Assembly (NCBI GenBank): GCA_044841755.1
Contig: JAXOFM010000001.1
Span: forward strand, 1,185,874-1,249,873
Source: CAZAPO01 sp044841755
GTDB lineage: Bacteria; Bacteroidota; Bacteroidia; Flavobacteriales; Flavobacteriaceae
Length of the DNA stretch: 64,000 bases
Direction of reading: 5' to 3'
A model generated the notes under the pieces. The model was not told the origin of the DNA. It saw only the letters and a list, made by a program, of their open reading frames with translations, and did no database searches. The position numbers and the translations under genes were made by a program. How positions within the stretch are numbered: the stretch's first letter is position 1; each line of letters starts with the position of its first letter. Below are positions 18,106-27,414 of this stretch, piece after piece.

Positions 18106-19386
18106 TTACCATTCATTAATTCGGTTAGAGTCAAGCTTAATAAAAATAAACAGTAAAATGGTAAAACCCCAAAGACTAGAACCTCCATAACTAAAGAATG
18201 GAAGCGGAATACCAATTGTTGGTATCAATCCCATAACCATTCCAACATTGATCAGAAAGTGAATGAAAAGAATTGAAGCAACACCATAACCGTAAACACG
18301 ACTAAATTGTGATTTTTGTAATTCTGCTAGGTGTAGTATCCTTATGAGTAGTAGGACAAACAAAATAACCACCGTACTACTGCCTAAAAATCCCCATTCT
18401 TCGCCTACTGTACTGAAAATATAATCGGTATGTTGTTCTGGAACAAACTTTCCAATAGTTCTTGTTCCTTCTAAAAAGCCTTTTCCAGTCAATCCACCAG
18501 CACTAATGGCCTTTTCGCTTTCATTAAGATTATACAAAATGGTTTGCTTCATCTGCTCAAGCTTCTCAGGATCTTTTTCTAATCGTAACCAAAGACTAAT
18601 TCTGTCCTGTTGATGAGGTTGTAAAATGCTCTTATAAAAAAACTGAACGCCAAAAGAAAAAATGACACAAACAAGTGTTAATATAATTGGTTGTAATAAA
18701 GACTTCTTTCTTTTTTTAAACGTAAAGTGATGGACAAAAACAATTAAAGTAACTGCAATCGCTGTTACCAGTACTGAGAATTTCAGAGTTAATACGGCAA
18801 CTATTAAAATAGCAAGACCAATGAAAAGATACACCTGAGGAATACCTTCTCTATAAAAAACAAAGAAGAAGGCAGCATATACTATAGTACTTCCAGCATC
18901 ATTTTGTAAAACAATAAGAATGGCAGGAATTATAATAATTAATACCGCCTTTATTTGATCTTGTAAGTCTTTGATGTTGGTTTGTAAGTCGCTTATATAT
19001 TTTGCTACAGCTAATGCAGTCGCTGCTTTTGCGAATTCACTTGGTTGTAAAGTCATTCCTCCAAACGCATACCATGATGTGGCGCCATTTACATTCTTTC
19101 CGAAAAGGAATAGACCAAGAAGGGAAAGAAGTGAAGCAAAGTAGATAATACTAGCAAATCGCTCATAGAATTTAGCTTCAATTGATAAGATGAGTATGAT
19201 AAGAACAAAGGTGAGTCCAATGAAGACTAATTGTTTGCCGTATGGCTGACTCATATCGAGATAGCTGGTTACTTCTCCTGATAAGGAAGCCGAAAAAATG
19301 TTCACCCAGCCAAATCCAACTAAAAGCAGAAACAGGATAATGGTTATCCAATCAATCTTGAAGTTTCTAGTTCGATGTAGGCTCAT
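18106..19386 (-). CDS. rodA: Rod shape-determining peptidoglycan glycosyltransferase RodA
   Basis: RodA is the SEDS-family peptidoglycan polymerase of the elongasome and works with PBP2. The 426-residue polytopic protein has about ten membrane helices and the SEDS ending PTIGIPLPFFSYGGSS near 395-410. Its start overlaps the mrdA stop by one base, matching the usual tight pairing of the two partners. Full length, no unusual features. Confidence 0.95.
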   Translation of the reverse strand: MSLHRTRNFKIDWITIILFLLLVGFGWVNIFSASLSGEVTSYLDMSQPYGKQLVFIGLTFVLIILILSIEAKFYERFASIIYFASLLSLLGLFLFGKNVNGATSWYAFGGMTLQPSEFAKAATALAVAKYISDLQTNIKDLQDQIKAVLIIIIPAILIVLQNDAGSTIVYAAFFFVFYREGIPQVYLFIGLAILIVAVLTLKFSVLVTAIAVTLIVFVHHFTFKKRKKSLLQPIILTLVCVIFSFGVQFFYKSILQPHQQDRISLWLRLEKDPEKLEQMKQTILYNLNESEKAISAGGLTGKGFLEGTRTIGKFVPEQHTDYIFSTVGEEWGFLGSSTVVILFVLLLIRILHLAELQKSQFSRVYGYGVASILFIHFLINVGMVMGLIPTIGIPLPFFSYGGSSLWGFTILLFIFIKLDSNRINEW

Positions 19387-21323
19387 TATTTGTCAGTTGG
19401 TTCTATCTTGGTTGCTTTGATACGTTCGTAATCCTCAACAGTCATCATTCGAGTTCTTGCATTAATTTCAAATGGTTGATCTAAAAATGGCTTTTCATAT
19501 TCATGCTCTAAAGTGTAGTTCATTACCCAATTTTCAAGATCTGTTCTTGTGATTTCTTTATTGATGTATTTTTCAATCATTAAGCTGGCTATTCTTCCAG
19601 CAAAACGTGCTCCATAATATCCGTTCTCCACTAAAATTGCTAATGCTATTTTAGGATCTTCTTTTGGAGCAAAAGCAACAAAAATAGAATGATCTGTTAG
19701 CTGTTTACGTTCACCATTGACAATTCTAAAATTCTCTGCAGTTCCTGTTTTTCCGCAAATTTCAATTTCAGGAACATTTAAAAACCATGCGGTTCCTTGT
19801 TTTGGAACGCTATACACATCATGCATTCCTTCTATAACAGGTTCAAAGTGCTGTTTGTCAATAGATGTTTCGTGTCTTGTAGTGTATCTTGAAGGAATGG
19901 TGTCACCTTCAATTTCCTTAATTATATGCGGTTTGTAATAATAACCTCTATTAGCTATGGCAGCTGTCATATTAGCTAGCTGAATTGGCGTAACTAATAT
20001 TTCACCTTGTCCTATGGAGTTTGAAATGATCGTAGTTGCTCCCCATCGAAAATCAGGATACCATTTATCATAATATGCACCGTCTGGAATATTTCCAGGT
20101 TGCCCAACCGAAAGATCATAACCAAGATAATTACCAAGACCAAAGCTTTTGATATGGTTGCTCCAAACATTCATGGCTTCTCCAGCATCATCATATTTTT
20201 CAATGGTTTTTCTAAAGGCATTTGCAAAGTAAGAGTTACAAGATTTTGAAATTCCGTTGTTCAATACTCTAGTTCCTGCTCCACAATGGCAACCCATTGG
20301 TCTTCTTCCTCCATAATTATAAGCACCTGTGCATCTCACCGAAGTACGTTCGTTAATAACTCCTTCTTGCAAAGCAGTTAAAGCGATGAGTGCTTTAAAA
20401 GGTGAACCAGGTTCGTGCATTCGCTGCAAACCTTTATCAATAAGTGGGAAGTGAATGGTGTCTCTGTAAAGCTTAGTATAGTTTCTAGATCGTTCTCTTC
20501 CAACAAGTAAATTTGGATTATATGACGGAGCAGAAACAAGACTTAAAATCTCACCAGTTTTAGGTTCTATAGCTACAATACCACCAACTTTATTTTGCAT
20601 TAAATATTCTCCATATTCTTGCAGCTCTGCATCGATAGTAATGGTGATATCTTTTCCAGGAATTGGAATTGTGTCTTTGGTTCCTTCTTGATAAGGACCA
20701 ATGTCTCTATTAAAACGGTCCTTTTGAATAAACTTTACACCTTTAACACCTCTAAGTTGGTCTTCGTAGGAGATCTCAATACCTTGTTTTCCTTTGATAT
20801 CACCCATTCGGTAGTAACCATCAGTATTAATCTCTGATTGGGTTACTTCAGCTGTATACCCTAAAACATTTGCTCCAATTGATGTTTGATAATCTCTTAG
20901 AGAACGTTTTTGAATATAAAAACCTTCAAATTTTCGCATCTTTTCAGAAAGTACTGCATAATCTTCTTTTGAAAGATGTATAAGGAAAGGGGAAGGAAGT
21001 CTTGGAGAATATCGATAGGCTCTTTCGTATCGTTTTATGAAATCTTCTTTCTCAATTTTTAGCAGTGAACAGAACTCTAAAGTGTCTAATGGTTGCACTT
21101 CACGAGGAATGACCATGACATCATAAGACGGTTGATTTGCAACTAAGAGTTTTCCGTTTCTATCATATACATAACCACGTTTTGGATAGGTGAAAACAGT
21201 TCTAATAGCATTATCTTCATAAATGTTGTAAGAAGTATTAGAATACACTTGCAAATAGAAAAGTCTTGCCACAAAAGTGATTCCTACTAGAACAACTATC
21301 GAAACGAGTAAAAGTTTTCTCAT
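19386..21323 (-). CDS. mrdA: Penicillin-binding protein 2 (MrdA)
   Basis: This class B transpeptidase cross-links peptidoglycan in cell elongation. The 645-residue protein has an N-terminal membrane anchor (about 4-24), a dimerisation/pedestal domain, and a transpeptidase domain with the active-site motif S307-PFK, the SCN motif (near 360) and KTG (K525). It overlaps mreD by four bases and rodA by one base. All catalytic motifs are present. Confidence 0.96.
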   Translation of the reverse strand: MRKLLLVSIVVLVGITFVARLFYLQVYSNTSYNIYEDNAIRTVFTYPKRGYVYDRNGKLLVANQPSYDVMVIPREVQPLDTLEFCSLLKIEKEDFIKRYERAYRYSPRLPSPFLIHLSKEDYAVLSEKMRKFEGFYIQKRSLRDYQTSIGANVLGYTAEVTQSEINTDGYYRMGDIKGKQGIEISYEDQLRGVKGVKFIQKDRFNRDIGPYQEGTKDTIPIPGKDITITIDAELQEYGEYLMQNKVGGIVAIEPKTGEILSLVSAPSYNPNLLVGRERSRNYTKLYRDTIHFPLIDKGLQRMHEPGSPFKALIALTALQEGVINERTSVRCTGAYNYGGRRPMGCHCGAGTRVLNNGISKSCNSYFANAFRKTIEKYDDAGEAMNVWSNHIKSFGLGNYLGYDLSVGQPGNIPDGAYYDKWYPDFRWGATTIISNSIGQGEILVTPIQLANMTAAIANRGYYYKPHIIKEIEGDTIPSRYTTRHETSIDKQHFEPVIEGMHDVYSVPKQGTAWFLNVPEIEICGKTGTAENFRIVNGERKQLTDHSIFVAFAPKEDPKIALAILVENGYYGARFAGRIASLMIEKYINKEITRTDLENWVMNYTLEHEYEKPFLDQPFEINARTRMMTVEDYERIKATKIEPTDK

Positions 21324-21826
21324 CTAGATCGCCTGTTAAATAATATGGTTATTAAAAGACAAAGTATCAATGTAAAGATACTTGAGAATAACGACTTTTT
21401 CAGTATTAAAAGTACTTTAGAACTGTTAAAAATCTCAAGTGTAAAAAGAACTAAATGATGTATAAATATCAAGATGGTTAAGTAGGTGAGTCTTTGTCCA
21501 AAATCAGTAGTGCCAAACTTTATAGTTTGATGTTCGTAGATAGCTCCAAATGAGAATTTCAAAACTACAGGACGTATATATGCAATCAACACACTTGCCC
21601 CAGCATGCATGCCTCCAGAATCAGAAAAAAGATCAACGCTTAATCCTAAAAAGAAAGCTAAAGTAATTAGCAACAAGCGGTCATTCTTTATAGGGTACAA
21701 TGCAATAAACAAAATATAGATATATGGATTAATATACCCGAAGAAATTAATATGATTCAATATCAAAACCTGTACTAAGACAAGCACAATAAAACGAACA
21801 ATATTTAGAGTAACGCTATTGTTCAT
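21320..21826 (-). CDS. mreD: Rod shape-determining protein MreD
   Basis: MreD is an integral membrane component of the elongasome. The 168-residue protein is almost entirely hydrophobic with about five membrane helices and contains GLSVDLFSDSGGMHAGA (near 59-75), typical of bacteroidete MreD. It overlaps mreC by 11 bases and mrdA by four. Identification rests on this motif, topology and position. Confidence 0.92.
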   Translation of the reverse strand: MNNSVTLNIVRFIVLVLVQVLILNHINFFGYINPYIYILFIALYPIKNDRLLLITLAFFLGLSVDLFSDSGGMHAGASVLIAYIRPVVLKFSFGAIYEHQTIKFGTTDFGQRLTYLTILIFIHHLVLFTLEIFNSSKVLLILKKSLFSSIFTLILCLLITILFNRRSR

Positions 21827-22634
21827 CTGGATTGTTTAGTTTTGAAATCTCCTCTGCATCTAAATTTTCTATAATATATACATGACCAATGCTTGTCATA
21901 TCATTGAACAATGCAACATCTATTTCAAAATAGTTTTCAGTTTCATCTTCCTTAAAAGAAGTAATGGTGCCAATAGGAATACCTTTAGGAAAAATAGTTG
22001 ATAGACCTCCTGTAATTATTGTATCACCAACCATTACCGGTGCTTGTTTTGGTAAATCTGTAAGCTGAGCAATGTAAGGTGAACTTCCATTCCAACTTAA
22101 GGTGCCAAAGTGATCAGTTTTCTTCAATTGTGCATTAACTCGAATATTTGAATTTAAAATAGACATTACACGTGCATACTTGTTTGAAACGTTGTCAATT
22201 ATTCCAACAATTCCTTGAGAGGTAATTACTCCCATATCCTGTTTAATGTTGTCCCTAGTTCCTTTGTTGATTGTTAGGTAATTATTGGTGTTAGAATAAC
22301 TGTTCTTATAAACCCGAGCAGCTTTAAAGTTAAATTGATCTTGAAGAACACCTTGGTAGTTCACTATTAAAGTGTCTTTATTAGCGTTGTAGAGAATTGA
22401 TTTTAATCGGTTGTTTTCTTGTTGTAACAATTCATTTTCCTTCTTCAAACCAAAATAACCACTAATGTTGTTAACTGATTCATAAACGCCTCCAGTTAAA
22501 AAGTTAGCAGAATTTATAAACTTACTTTTATGATAAGAGTGTGACTGAAATGTCAAAAACAATGATATAGAAAAGAGCAACAAGAACAAAAGAAAGGTTT
22601 TGTTCCTTATAATAAAATTGATTATTTGTTGCAT
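21816..22634 (-). CDS. mreC: Rod shape-determining protein MreC
   Basis: MreC is the periplasmic scaffold linking MreB to PBP2/RodA. The 272-residue protein has an N-terminal membrane helix (about 12-30), a coiled coil (KKENELLQQENNRLKS, about 64-80) and two beta-barrel domains with VITSQGIVGIIDNVS near 130-145. It follows mreB by ten bases and overlaps mreD. Family length is normal. Confidence 0.95.
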   Translation of the reverse strand: MQQIINFIIRNKTFLLFLLLFSISLFLTFQSHSYHKSKFINSANFLTGGVYESVNNISGYFGLKKENELLQQENNRLKSILYNANKDTLIVNYQGVLQDQFNFKAARVYKNSYSNTNNYLTINKGTRDNIKQDMGVITSQGIVGIIDNVSNKYARVMSILNSNIRVNAQLKKTDHFGTLSWNGSSPYIAQLTDLPKQAPVMVGDTIITGGLSTIFPKGIPIGTITSFKEDETENYFEIDVALFNDMTSIGHVYIIENLDAEEISKLNNPDEQ

Positions 22635-22644
22635 GAGTTATCCT

Positions 22645-23673
22645 CTATTTGATCAACACGCTTTTATACTTCGGAAGGTTTTTAAGTACAATTCCTGTAC
22701 CTCGTACAACAGCTCTTAACGGATCTTCAGCAATGTAAACAGGAAGATCAGTTTTTTGAGATAAACGCTTGTCTAAACCACGAAGCATCGATCCACCACC
22801 TGCTAGATAAATTCCCGTATTGTAAATATCAGCAGCTAATTCTGGTGGAGTTTGAGATAAGGTTTCCATCACCGAATCTTCAACACGCAAAATAGACTTG
22901 TCTAGTGCTTTAGCAATTTCACGATACGAGATTTGTACTTGTTTAGGTTTTCCTGTCAATAGATCTCTACCTTGAACGCTCATTTCGTCTGGTGGTAATT
23001 CAAGATCTTCAGTTGCAGCACCAATCTGTATTTTAATTTTCTCAGCGGTTCTGTCTCCAACATACAAGTTATGTTGTGTGCGCATGTAGTAAATGATATC
23101 ATTAGTAAATACATCACCAGCTACTTTTACCGATTTATCACATACAATTCCTCCTAATGCAATGACAGCAATTTCTGTAGTACCACCACCTATATCAACA
23201 ATCATATTTCCTTTAGGTTGCATGATGTCAACTCCAATACCAATAGCTGCTGCCATTGGTTCATGAATTAAGTATACTTCTTTACCATTCACTCTTTCAG
23301 CAGATTCTTTTACTGCACGCATCTCAACCTCTGTTATCCCTGACGGAATACAAATTACCATTCTCAGTGCAGGAGCAAATAACTTCTTTTTAAGTGCAGG
23401 AATGTTTTTGATAAACATACTTATCATTTGCTCACTGGCATCAAAATCGGCAATTACACCATCTTTTAATGGTCTAATGGTCTTGATGTTTTCATGAGTT
23501 TTCCCTTGCATTAAAGCTGCCTCTTTTCCAACTGCAATTATCTTTCCAGATATTCGGTCTCTAGCAACTATTGAAGGGCTGTCAACAACAACTTTGTCGT
23601 TGTGTATAATAAGTGTGTTTGCGGTTCCTAAGTCTATAGCAATTTCTTCGGTTAAGAAATCAAAAAATCCCAT
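22645..23673 (-). CDS. mreB: Rod shape-determining actin homologue MreB
   Basis: MreB is the bacterial actin that directs lateral cell-wall synthesis. The 342-residue protein has the actin-fold phosphate loops: EIAIDLGTANT near 10, VDIGGGTTEIAVIALGG near 163 and YLAGGGSMLRG near 288. It is the second gene of the minus-strand series purH-mreB-mreC-mreD-mrdA-rodA, 123 bases after purH. It may have its own promoter in that gap, although none was clear. Confidence 0.97.
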   Translation of the reverse strand: MGFFDFLTEEIAIDLGTANTLIIHNDKVVVDSPSIVARDRISGKIIAVGKEAALMQGKTHENIKTIRPLKDGVIADFDASEQMISMFIKNIPALKKKLFAPALRMVICIPSGITEVEMRAVKESAERVNGKEVYLIHEPMAAAIGIGVDIMQPKGNMIVDIGGGTTEIAVIALGGIVCDKSVKVAGDVFTNDIIYYMRTQHNLYVGDRTAEKIKIQIGAATEDLELPPDEMSVQGRDLLTGKPKQVQISYREIAKALDKSILRVEDSVMETLSQTPPELAADIYNTGIYLAGGGSMLRGLDKRLSQKTDLPVYIAEDPLRAVVRGTGIVLKNLPKYKSVLIK

Positions 23674-23796
23674 GTGCGATTATAAATTATTTGAGGTTGT
23701 TTGTACAAAAAATCGAATAACTGTAAATGTAATAAAATATACGTTACGATTGGGAAAACAGACTTTGAAATAAACGACTTTATTTTCGGCCAATTT

Positions 23797-25329
23797 CTAG
23801 TGCTTAAAATGACGTGTTCCAGTCATCACCATGGCCATATTTTGCGCATTGCAATAGTCAATACTTAATTGGTCTTTAATGGAACCTCCAGGTTGAATTA
23901 CAGCAGTTATTCCAGCCTTTTTTGCTATCTCGACGCAGTCAGGGAATGGGAAGAACGCATCACTAGCCATAACTGCTCCATTTAGATCAAATTCGAACGA
24001 TTGTGCTTTGTGAATTGCTTGATTCAATGCGTCTACTCGACTTGTTTGTCCTGTACCACTTGCACAAAGTTGTTTGTTCTTTGCAAGAACGATAGTGTTT
24101 GATTTTGTGTGCTTACAGATCTTAGAAGCAAATAATAAGTCTTCTAACTCACCATCAGTTGGAGTATTATTAGTAGCATTTGATAACATGTCTTTAGAAT
24201 CACTAACGTTATCTTTATCCTGAACTAAAACACCATTCAAACAAGTTCTAACATTAGTTTGAGGTAAGTCAATATCGTTTTGAACCAACAAGATTCTATT
24301 CTTTTTGCCTTTTAAAATTTCTTCTGCTTCAGCATTAAATGAAGGTGCGATAACTACCTCACAGAACAGTTTGTGAATTTCTTCAGCAGTAGCTTTGTCA
24401 ATTTCAGTATTGCTGATCAATATTCCACCAAAAGCTGAAACAGGATCACCAGCTAAAGCGTCTACATATGCTTGGTGAACTGTGTCTCTTTGTGCTAAAC
24501 CACAAGCGTTGTTATGTTTTAGAATGGCAAAGGTTGGCGCTTCTCCTTTAAATTCGTTCATCAAGTTTACAGCAGCATCAACGTCCAATAAATTGTTATA
24601 GCTTAATTCCTTTCCATGAAGTTTTGTGAACATTGCATCAAAATCTCCATAGAAAAACCCTTTTTGGTGAGGATTTTCTCCATAACGCAACACCTTACCT
24701 TGAGTTTCGCTGATCTTTAGAACTGTTTCTTCTTGATTTTGGTTGAAGTAGTTGAAGATTGCACTATCATAGTGAGAAGAAATATTAAACGAACGTGTTG
24801 CAAAACGTTTTCTATCTTCTTCTGAAAGCTCACCGTTCTTTTCAGTGATCAACTCTAAAAAGTCTGCGTAATCATTAACCGAAGACACACAAACAACGTC
24901 TTTATAATTTTTTGCTGCAGCACGAATTAGAGAAATACCACCTATATCAATTTTTTCAATGATATCCTGATTGCTCGCTCCTGAAGCTACAGTTTTTTCA
25001 AAAGGATATAAGTCAACAATTACTGCGTCAATTTGAGGAATCTCGTAGGTCACTAATTCAGCAACGTCTTGAGCATTATCCTGACGATTTAAAATACCAC
25101 CAAATATCTTTGGGTGTAGGGTTTTTACACGACCTCCAAGAATTGAAGGATACGAAGTAATATCTTCTGCAGGAACTACATTTATACCTAGATCATTAAT
25201 GAATTTTTGTGTTCCACCAGTAGAATAAATGGTTACACCTTGTTCGTCTAATTTCTTTACAATTGGTGCTAAACCATCTTTACTGAAAACCGAAATTAAG
25301 GCTGATTTTATCGTCTTATTATTGCTCAT
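23797..25329 (-). CDS. purH: Bifunctional AICAR transformylase/IMP cyclohydrolase
   Basis: PurH catalyses the last two steps of IMP synthesis. The 510-residue protein has the N-terminal MGS-like cyclohydrolase domain (SVFSKDGL near 12, STGGT near 38, PSILGGRVKTLHP near 62) and the C-terminal transformylase domain (LRYGENPHQ near 212, LKHNNACG near 265). ATG at 25329 is chosen, since the upstream in-frame ATG at 25365 lies beyond the TACTTTTG -7 element at 25361-25354. Length fits the family. Confidence 0.97.
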   Translation of the reverse strand: MSNNKTIKSALISVFSKDGLAPIVKKLDEQGVTIYSTGGTQKFINDLGINVVPAEDITSYPSILGGRVKTLHPKIFGGILNRQDNAQDVAELVTYEIPQIDAVIVDLYPFEKTVASGASNQDIIEKIDIGGISLIRAAAKNYKDVVCVSSVNDYADFLELITEKNGELSEEDRKRFATRSFNISSHYDSAIFNYFNQNQEETVLKISETQGKVLRYGENPHQKGFFYGDFDAMFTKLHGKELSYNNLLDVDAAVNLMNEFKGEAPTFAILKHNNACGLAQRDTVHQAYVDALAGDPVSAFGGILISNTEIDKATAEEIHKLFCEVVIAPSFNAEAEEILKGKKNRILLVQNDIDLPQTNVRTCLNGVLVQDKDNVSDSKDMLSNATNNTPTDGELEDLLFASKICKHTKSNTIVLAKNKQLCASGTGQTSRVDALNQAIHKAQSFEFDLNGAVMASDAFFPFPDCVEIAKKAGITAVIQPGGSIKDQLSIDYCNAQNMAMVMTGTRHFKH

Positions 25330-25353
25330 GTTGTTGTGTTGTTTGTTAAAGCG

Positions 25354-25361
25354 CAAAAGTA
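25354..25361 (-). promoter_or_regulatory. Predicted -7 element for purH
   Basis: TACTTTTG on the minus strand matches TAnnTTTG, 24 bases before the purH ATG. No -33 TTG at ideal spacing was seen. Confidence 0.5.
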
Positions 25362-25440
25362 GCAATTAATGTCAAAAATTGAAGCTATAAAAAGACGAAA
25401 AAAAGAAGATTTTTTAACGAAATAAGAGAGTTATTAACAT

Positions 25441-25896
25441 CTACAAAATTCCAGCAACTTTACTACAAACAAATTCCAGAAAGCGTTCGTCAGTTTCAGT
25501 AAAAGGATCAATGGTTTTTGAGTCAATATCTATTTGTCCAATGTTTTCACCATTTACAAAAATTGGTATCACAATTTCAGATTTTACAGTGATACTACAA
25601 GCAATATAATTGTCTTGAGCCTTTACATCAGGAACCACAAAATTCTCATTACTTACAGCAACTTGACCACAAATGCCTTTTCCAAATGGGATAATGGTGT
25701 GGTCTGTTGGCTCGCCTACGTATGGACCTAGTTTTAACTCTTCTTTATCACCATTTCTAAAATAAAACCCAACCCAATCATAGTGATCTACATTGGCTTC
25801 CAGAAGCTTGCAAATGTCATACAACCGATTTTCAACAGTTTCATTGTTGTTTGAAACTATTTCAACTACATTTGGTTCAAGAGATTTTAAATCCAT
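25441..25896 (-). CDS. GAF-domain protein, free methionine-(R)-sulfoxide reductase-like
   Basis: The 151-residue protein is a single GAF domain closest to fRMsr (MsrC/YebR type), which reduces free methionine-R-sulfoxide. Two of the three family cysteines are present: C76 in GKGICG and C100 in YIACS, 24 residues apart as in E. coli. The position ten residues before C76, where the third cysteine is expected, holds H66. The key catalytic cysteine is thus kept, but the disulphide exchange may differ. It is divergent from the exosortase gene. Confidence 0.85.
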   Translation of the reverse strand: MDLKSLEPNVVEIVSNNNETVENRLYDICKLLEANVDHYDWVGFYFRNGDKEELKLGPYVGEPTDHTIIPFGKGICGQVAVSNENFVVPDVKAQDNYIACSITVKSEIVIPIFVNGENIGQIDIDSKTIDPFTETDERFLEFVCSKVAGIL

Positions 25897-25936
25897 TCGA
25901 TAAAAATTTTTGTAAAAGTATTTAAATCAAGCCAAT

Positions 25937-26488
25937 TTGAAAACGCTTTTTGCTAAATATAAGTCGGTAATAAAATTTATACTTACGTTTTTGTTAGTAT
26001 ATGCAGTTTTATCGGTTTCGTATAAGTTTTATCTTGACTTTTCTAAAGGTTCAAAATACTACCCAGATTATGTTACCAATCTTACCGCTTTACAAAGTGA
26101 ATCACTTTTGGAGACAGTTGGTTATGAAGCGAGAACCGAACCACATCCTGACGAAGCTTCCATGAAACTTATTATTAACAATAAATATGTTGCTCGTGTA
26201 ATTGAAGGCTGCAATTCATTAAGTGTTATAATTCTATTTATATCATTTATTGTTGCGTTTTCTGAACGATGGAAACCAACATTGTTATATTTATTGGCTG
26301 GAAGTGTTTTGATCTATGTGGTAAATTTAATTCGAATAGTTATTCTTTCAATTGGGTTATATCATTACCCTTGGCGAAGGGAAATACTACATACAGTTAT
26401 ATTTCCATTGATCATCTATGGGATGGTATTTTTGCTATGGATGTTTTGGGTGAATAGGTATGCACGATTAAAGAAACAGAATGGGTAA
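25937..26488 (+). CDS. xrtF: Exosortase family protein XrtF
   Basis: Exosortases are membrane transpeptidase-like enzymes that process C-terminal sorting signals on exported proteins. The 183-residue protein has about six membrane segments and the catalytic triad: C92 in EGCNS, R133 in NLIRIV and H152 in ILHTVIFP. The start is TTG at 25937: the frame is closed by a TAA at 25913 and no ATG lies between. It overlaps its partner gene by eight bases. The small size is normal for the XrtF group. Its substrates in flavobacteria are not clearly known. Confidence 0.92.
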   Translation: MKTLFAKYKSVIKFILTFLLVYAVLSVSYKFYLDFSKGSKYYPDYVTNLTALQSESLLETVGYEARTEPHPDEASMKLIINNKYVARVIEGCNSLSVIILFISFIVAFSERWKPTLLYLLAGSVLIYVVNLIRIVILSIGLYHYPWRREILHTVIFPLIIYGMVFLLWMFWVNRYARLKKQNG

Positions 26489-26909
26489 ATGGTCAAAATA
26501 TATATTACTTTTTGTGCTTTTCTTGCTGCTAGTGTTAATACGCTATTTTGAAGATTATTTCTTCTACGATCCCTATTTACAATTCTTCCAAAATGACTAT
26601 TTGTATATTGATTCTCCTAGGCGAGAAACTTTGAAGTTAACTCTTTTTACAAGTCTAAGGTTTGGGTTGAATTCCATAATTTCCCTAGCTGTACTTTATG
26701 TTATTTTTAAGAGTAAAAGCATGCTGAAGTTTGCTGTGTTTATTTACACCACCGCTTATATTTTTTTGCTGGCAGCCTTTTTGTACTTTGTGATAAACCC
26801 ACGTCAAGAAGACTATTATTTATTCTTTAATATTCGAAGGTTTTTAATTCAGCCAATTATTTTAATAGTCTTATTACCAGCTTTTTATTATCATAAACTT
26901 CAACGGTAA
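26481..26909 (+). CDS. Exosortase F system-associated membrane protein
   Basis: The 142-residue protein is a small polytopic membrane protein (about four helices) that overlaps xrtF by eight bases. It matches the flavobacterial family that always sits beside XrtF, with FEDYFFYDPYLQFF near 23-36 and a NIRRFLIQP motif near 118. The role is unknown; partner or accessory of the exosortase is inferred from position. Confidence 0.88.
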   Translation: MGKWSKYILLFVLFLLLVLIRYFEDYFFYDPYLQFFQNDYLYIDSPRRETLKLTLFTSLRFGLNSIISLAVLYVIFKSKSMLKFAVFIYTTAYIFLLAAFLYFVINPRQEDYYLFFNIRRFLIQPIILIVLLPAFYYHKLQR

Positions 26910-26955
26910 GGTGTTAATCATTTTATAAAAAAGGAGAGATAAATTTCATTTTTAG

Positions 26956-26963
26956 TAATTTTG
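26956..26963 (+). promoter_or_regulatory. Predicted -7 element for the metal-handling cluster
   Basis: TAATTTTG matches TAnnTTTG and lies 16 bases before the ATG at 26980, which favours that ATG over the GTG at 26968. No good -33 element was seen. Confidence 0.5.
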
Positions 26964-26979
26964 CATAGTGATTAAACAA

Positions 26980-27381
26980 ATGGCACATAAAGTATTCTCA
27001 ATATTCATGGCAATGTTGGTGATGTTCTCTACAGTTTCGTTAACTGTAGAAAAGCATTATTGCGGAGATACGCTTGTTGACGTTGCGGTTTTCGAAGAAG
27101 CAAAGAAATGTGGAATGGAAAGTAGCAACATGCCAGTTGAAGAAATTACAAAAAAGTCTTGTTGCAAAGATACTGTCGATCTCCTTGAAGGACAAGATGA
27201 GCTTAGAGTAAACAGTTTTGATGACTTAGATTATGAGCAACAACTCTTCGTCACAACGTTTGTTTATTCTTATATTAACTTATTTGAAGGATTACCACAA
27301 CTTGTGGTGCCTCATAAAGATTATTCACCGCCCAATCTAATAGTTGACATACAAGTGTTAGATCAGGTCTTTCTCATTTGA
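26980..27381 (+). CDS. HYC_CC_PP-type exported protein
   Basis: This 133-residue protein belongs to the bacteroidete group named after its conserved motifs: KHYCGD (C28) just after the signal peptide, the double cysteine in KKSCCKD near 63, and YSPP near 117. Cysteine and histidine placement suggests metal binding, but the function is not established. It begins a run of plus-strand genes containing a TonB receptor and two metal-binding proteins, supporting a role in metal handling. ATG at 26980 is preferred because of the -7 element; GTG at 26968 would add four residues. Confidence 0.85.
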   Translation: MAHKVFSIFMAMLVMFSTVSLTVEKHYCGDTLVDVAVFEEAKKCGMESSNMPVEEITKKSCCKDTVDLLEGQDELRVNSFDDLDYEQQLFVTTFVYSYINLFEGLPQLVVPHKDYSPPNLIVDIQVLDQVFLI

Positions 27382-27414
27382 TTTTAGGATTTTTCCCTTT
27401 TTACAGCCCATTTT

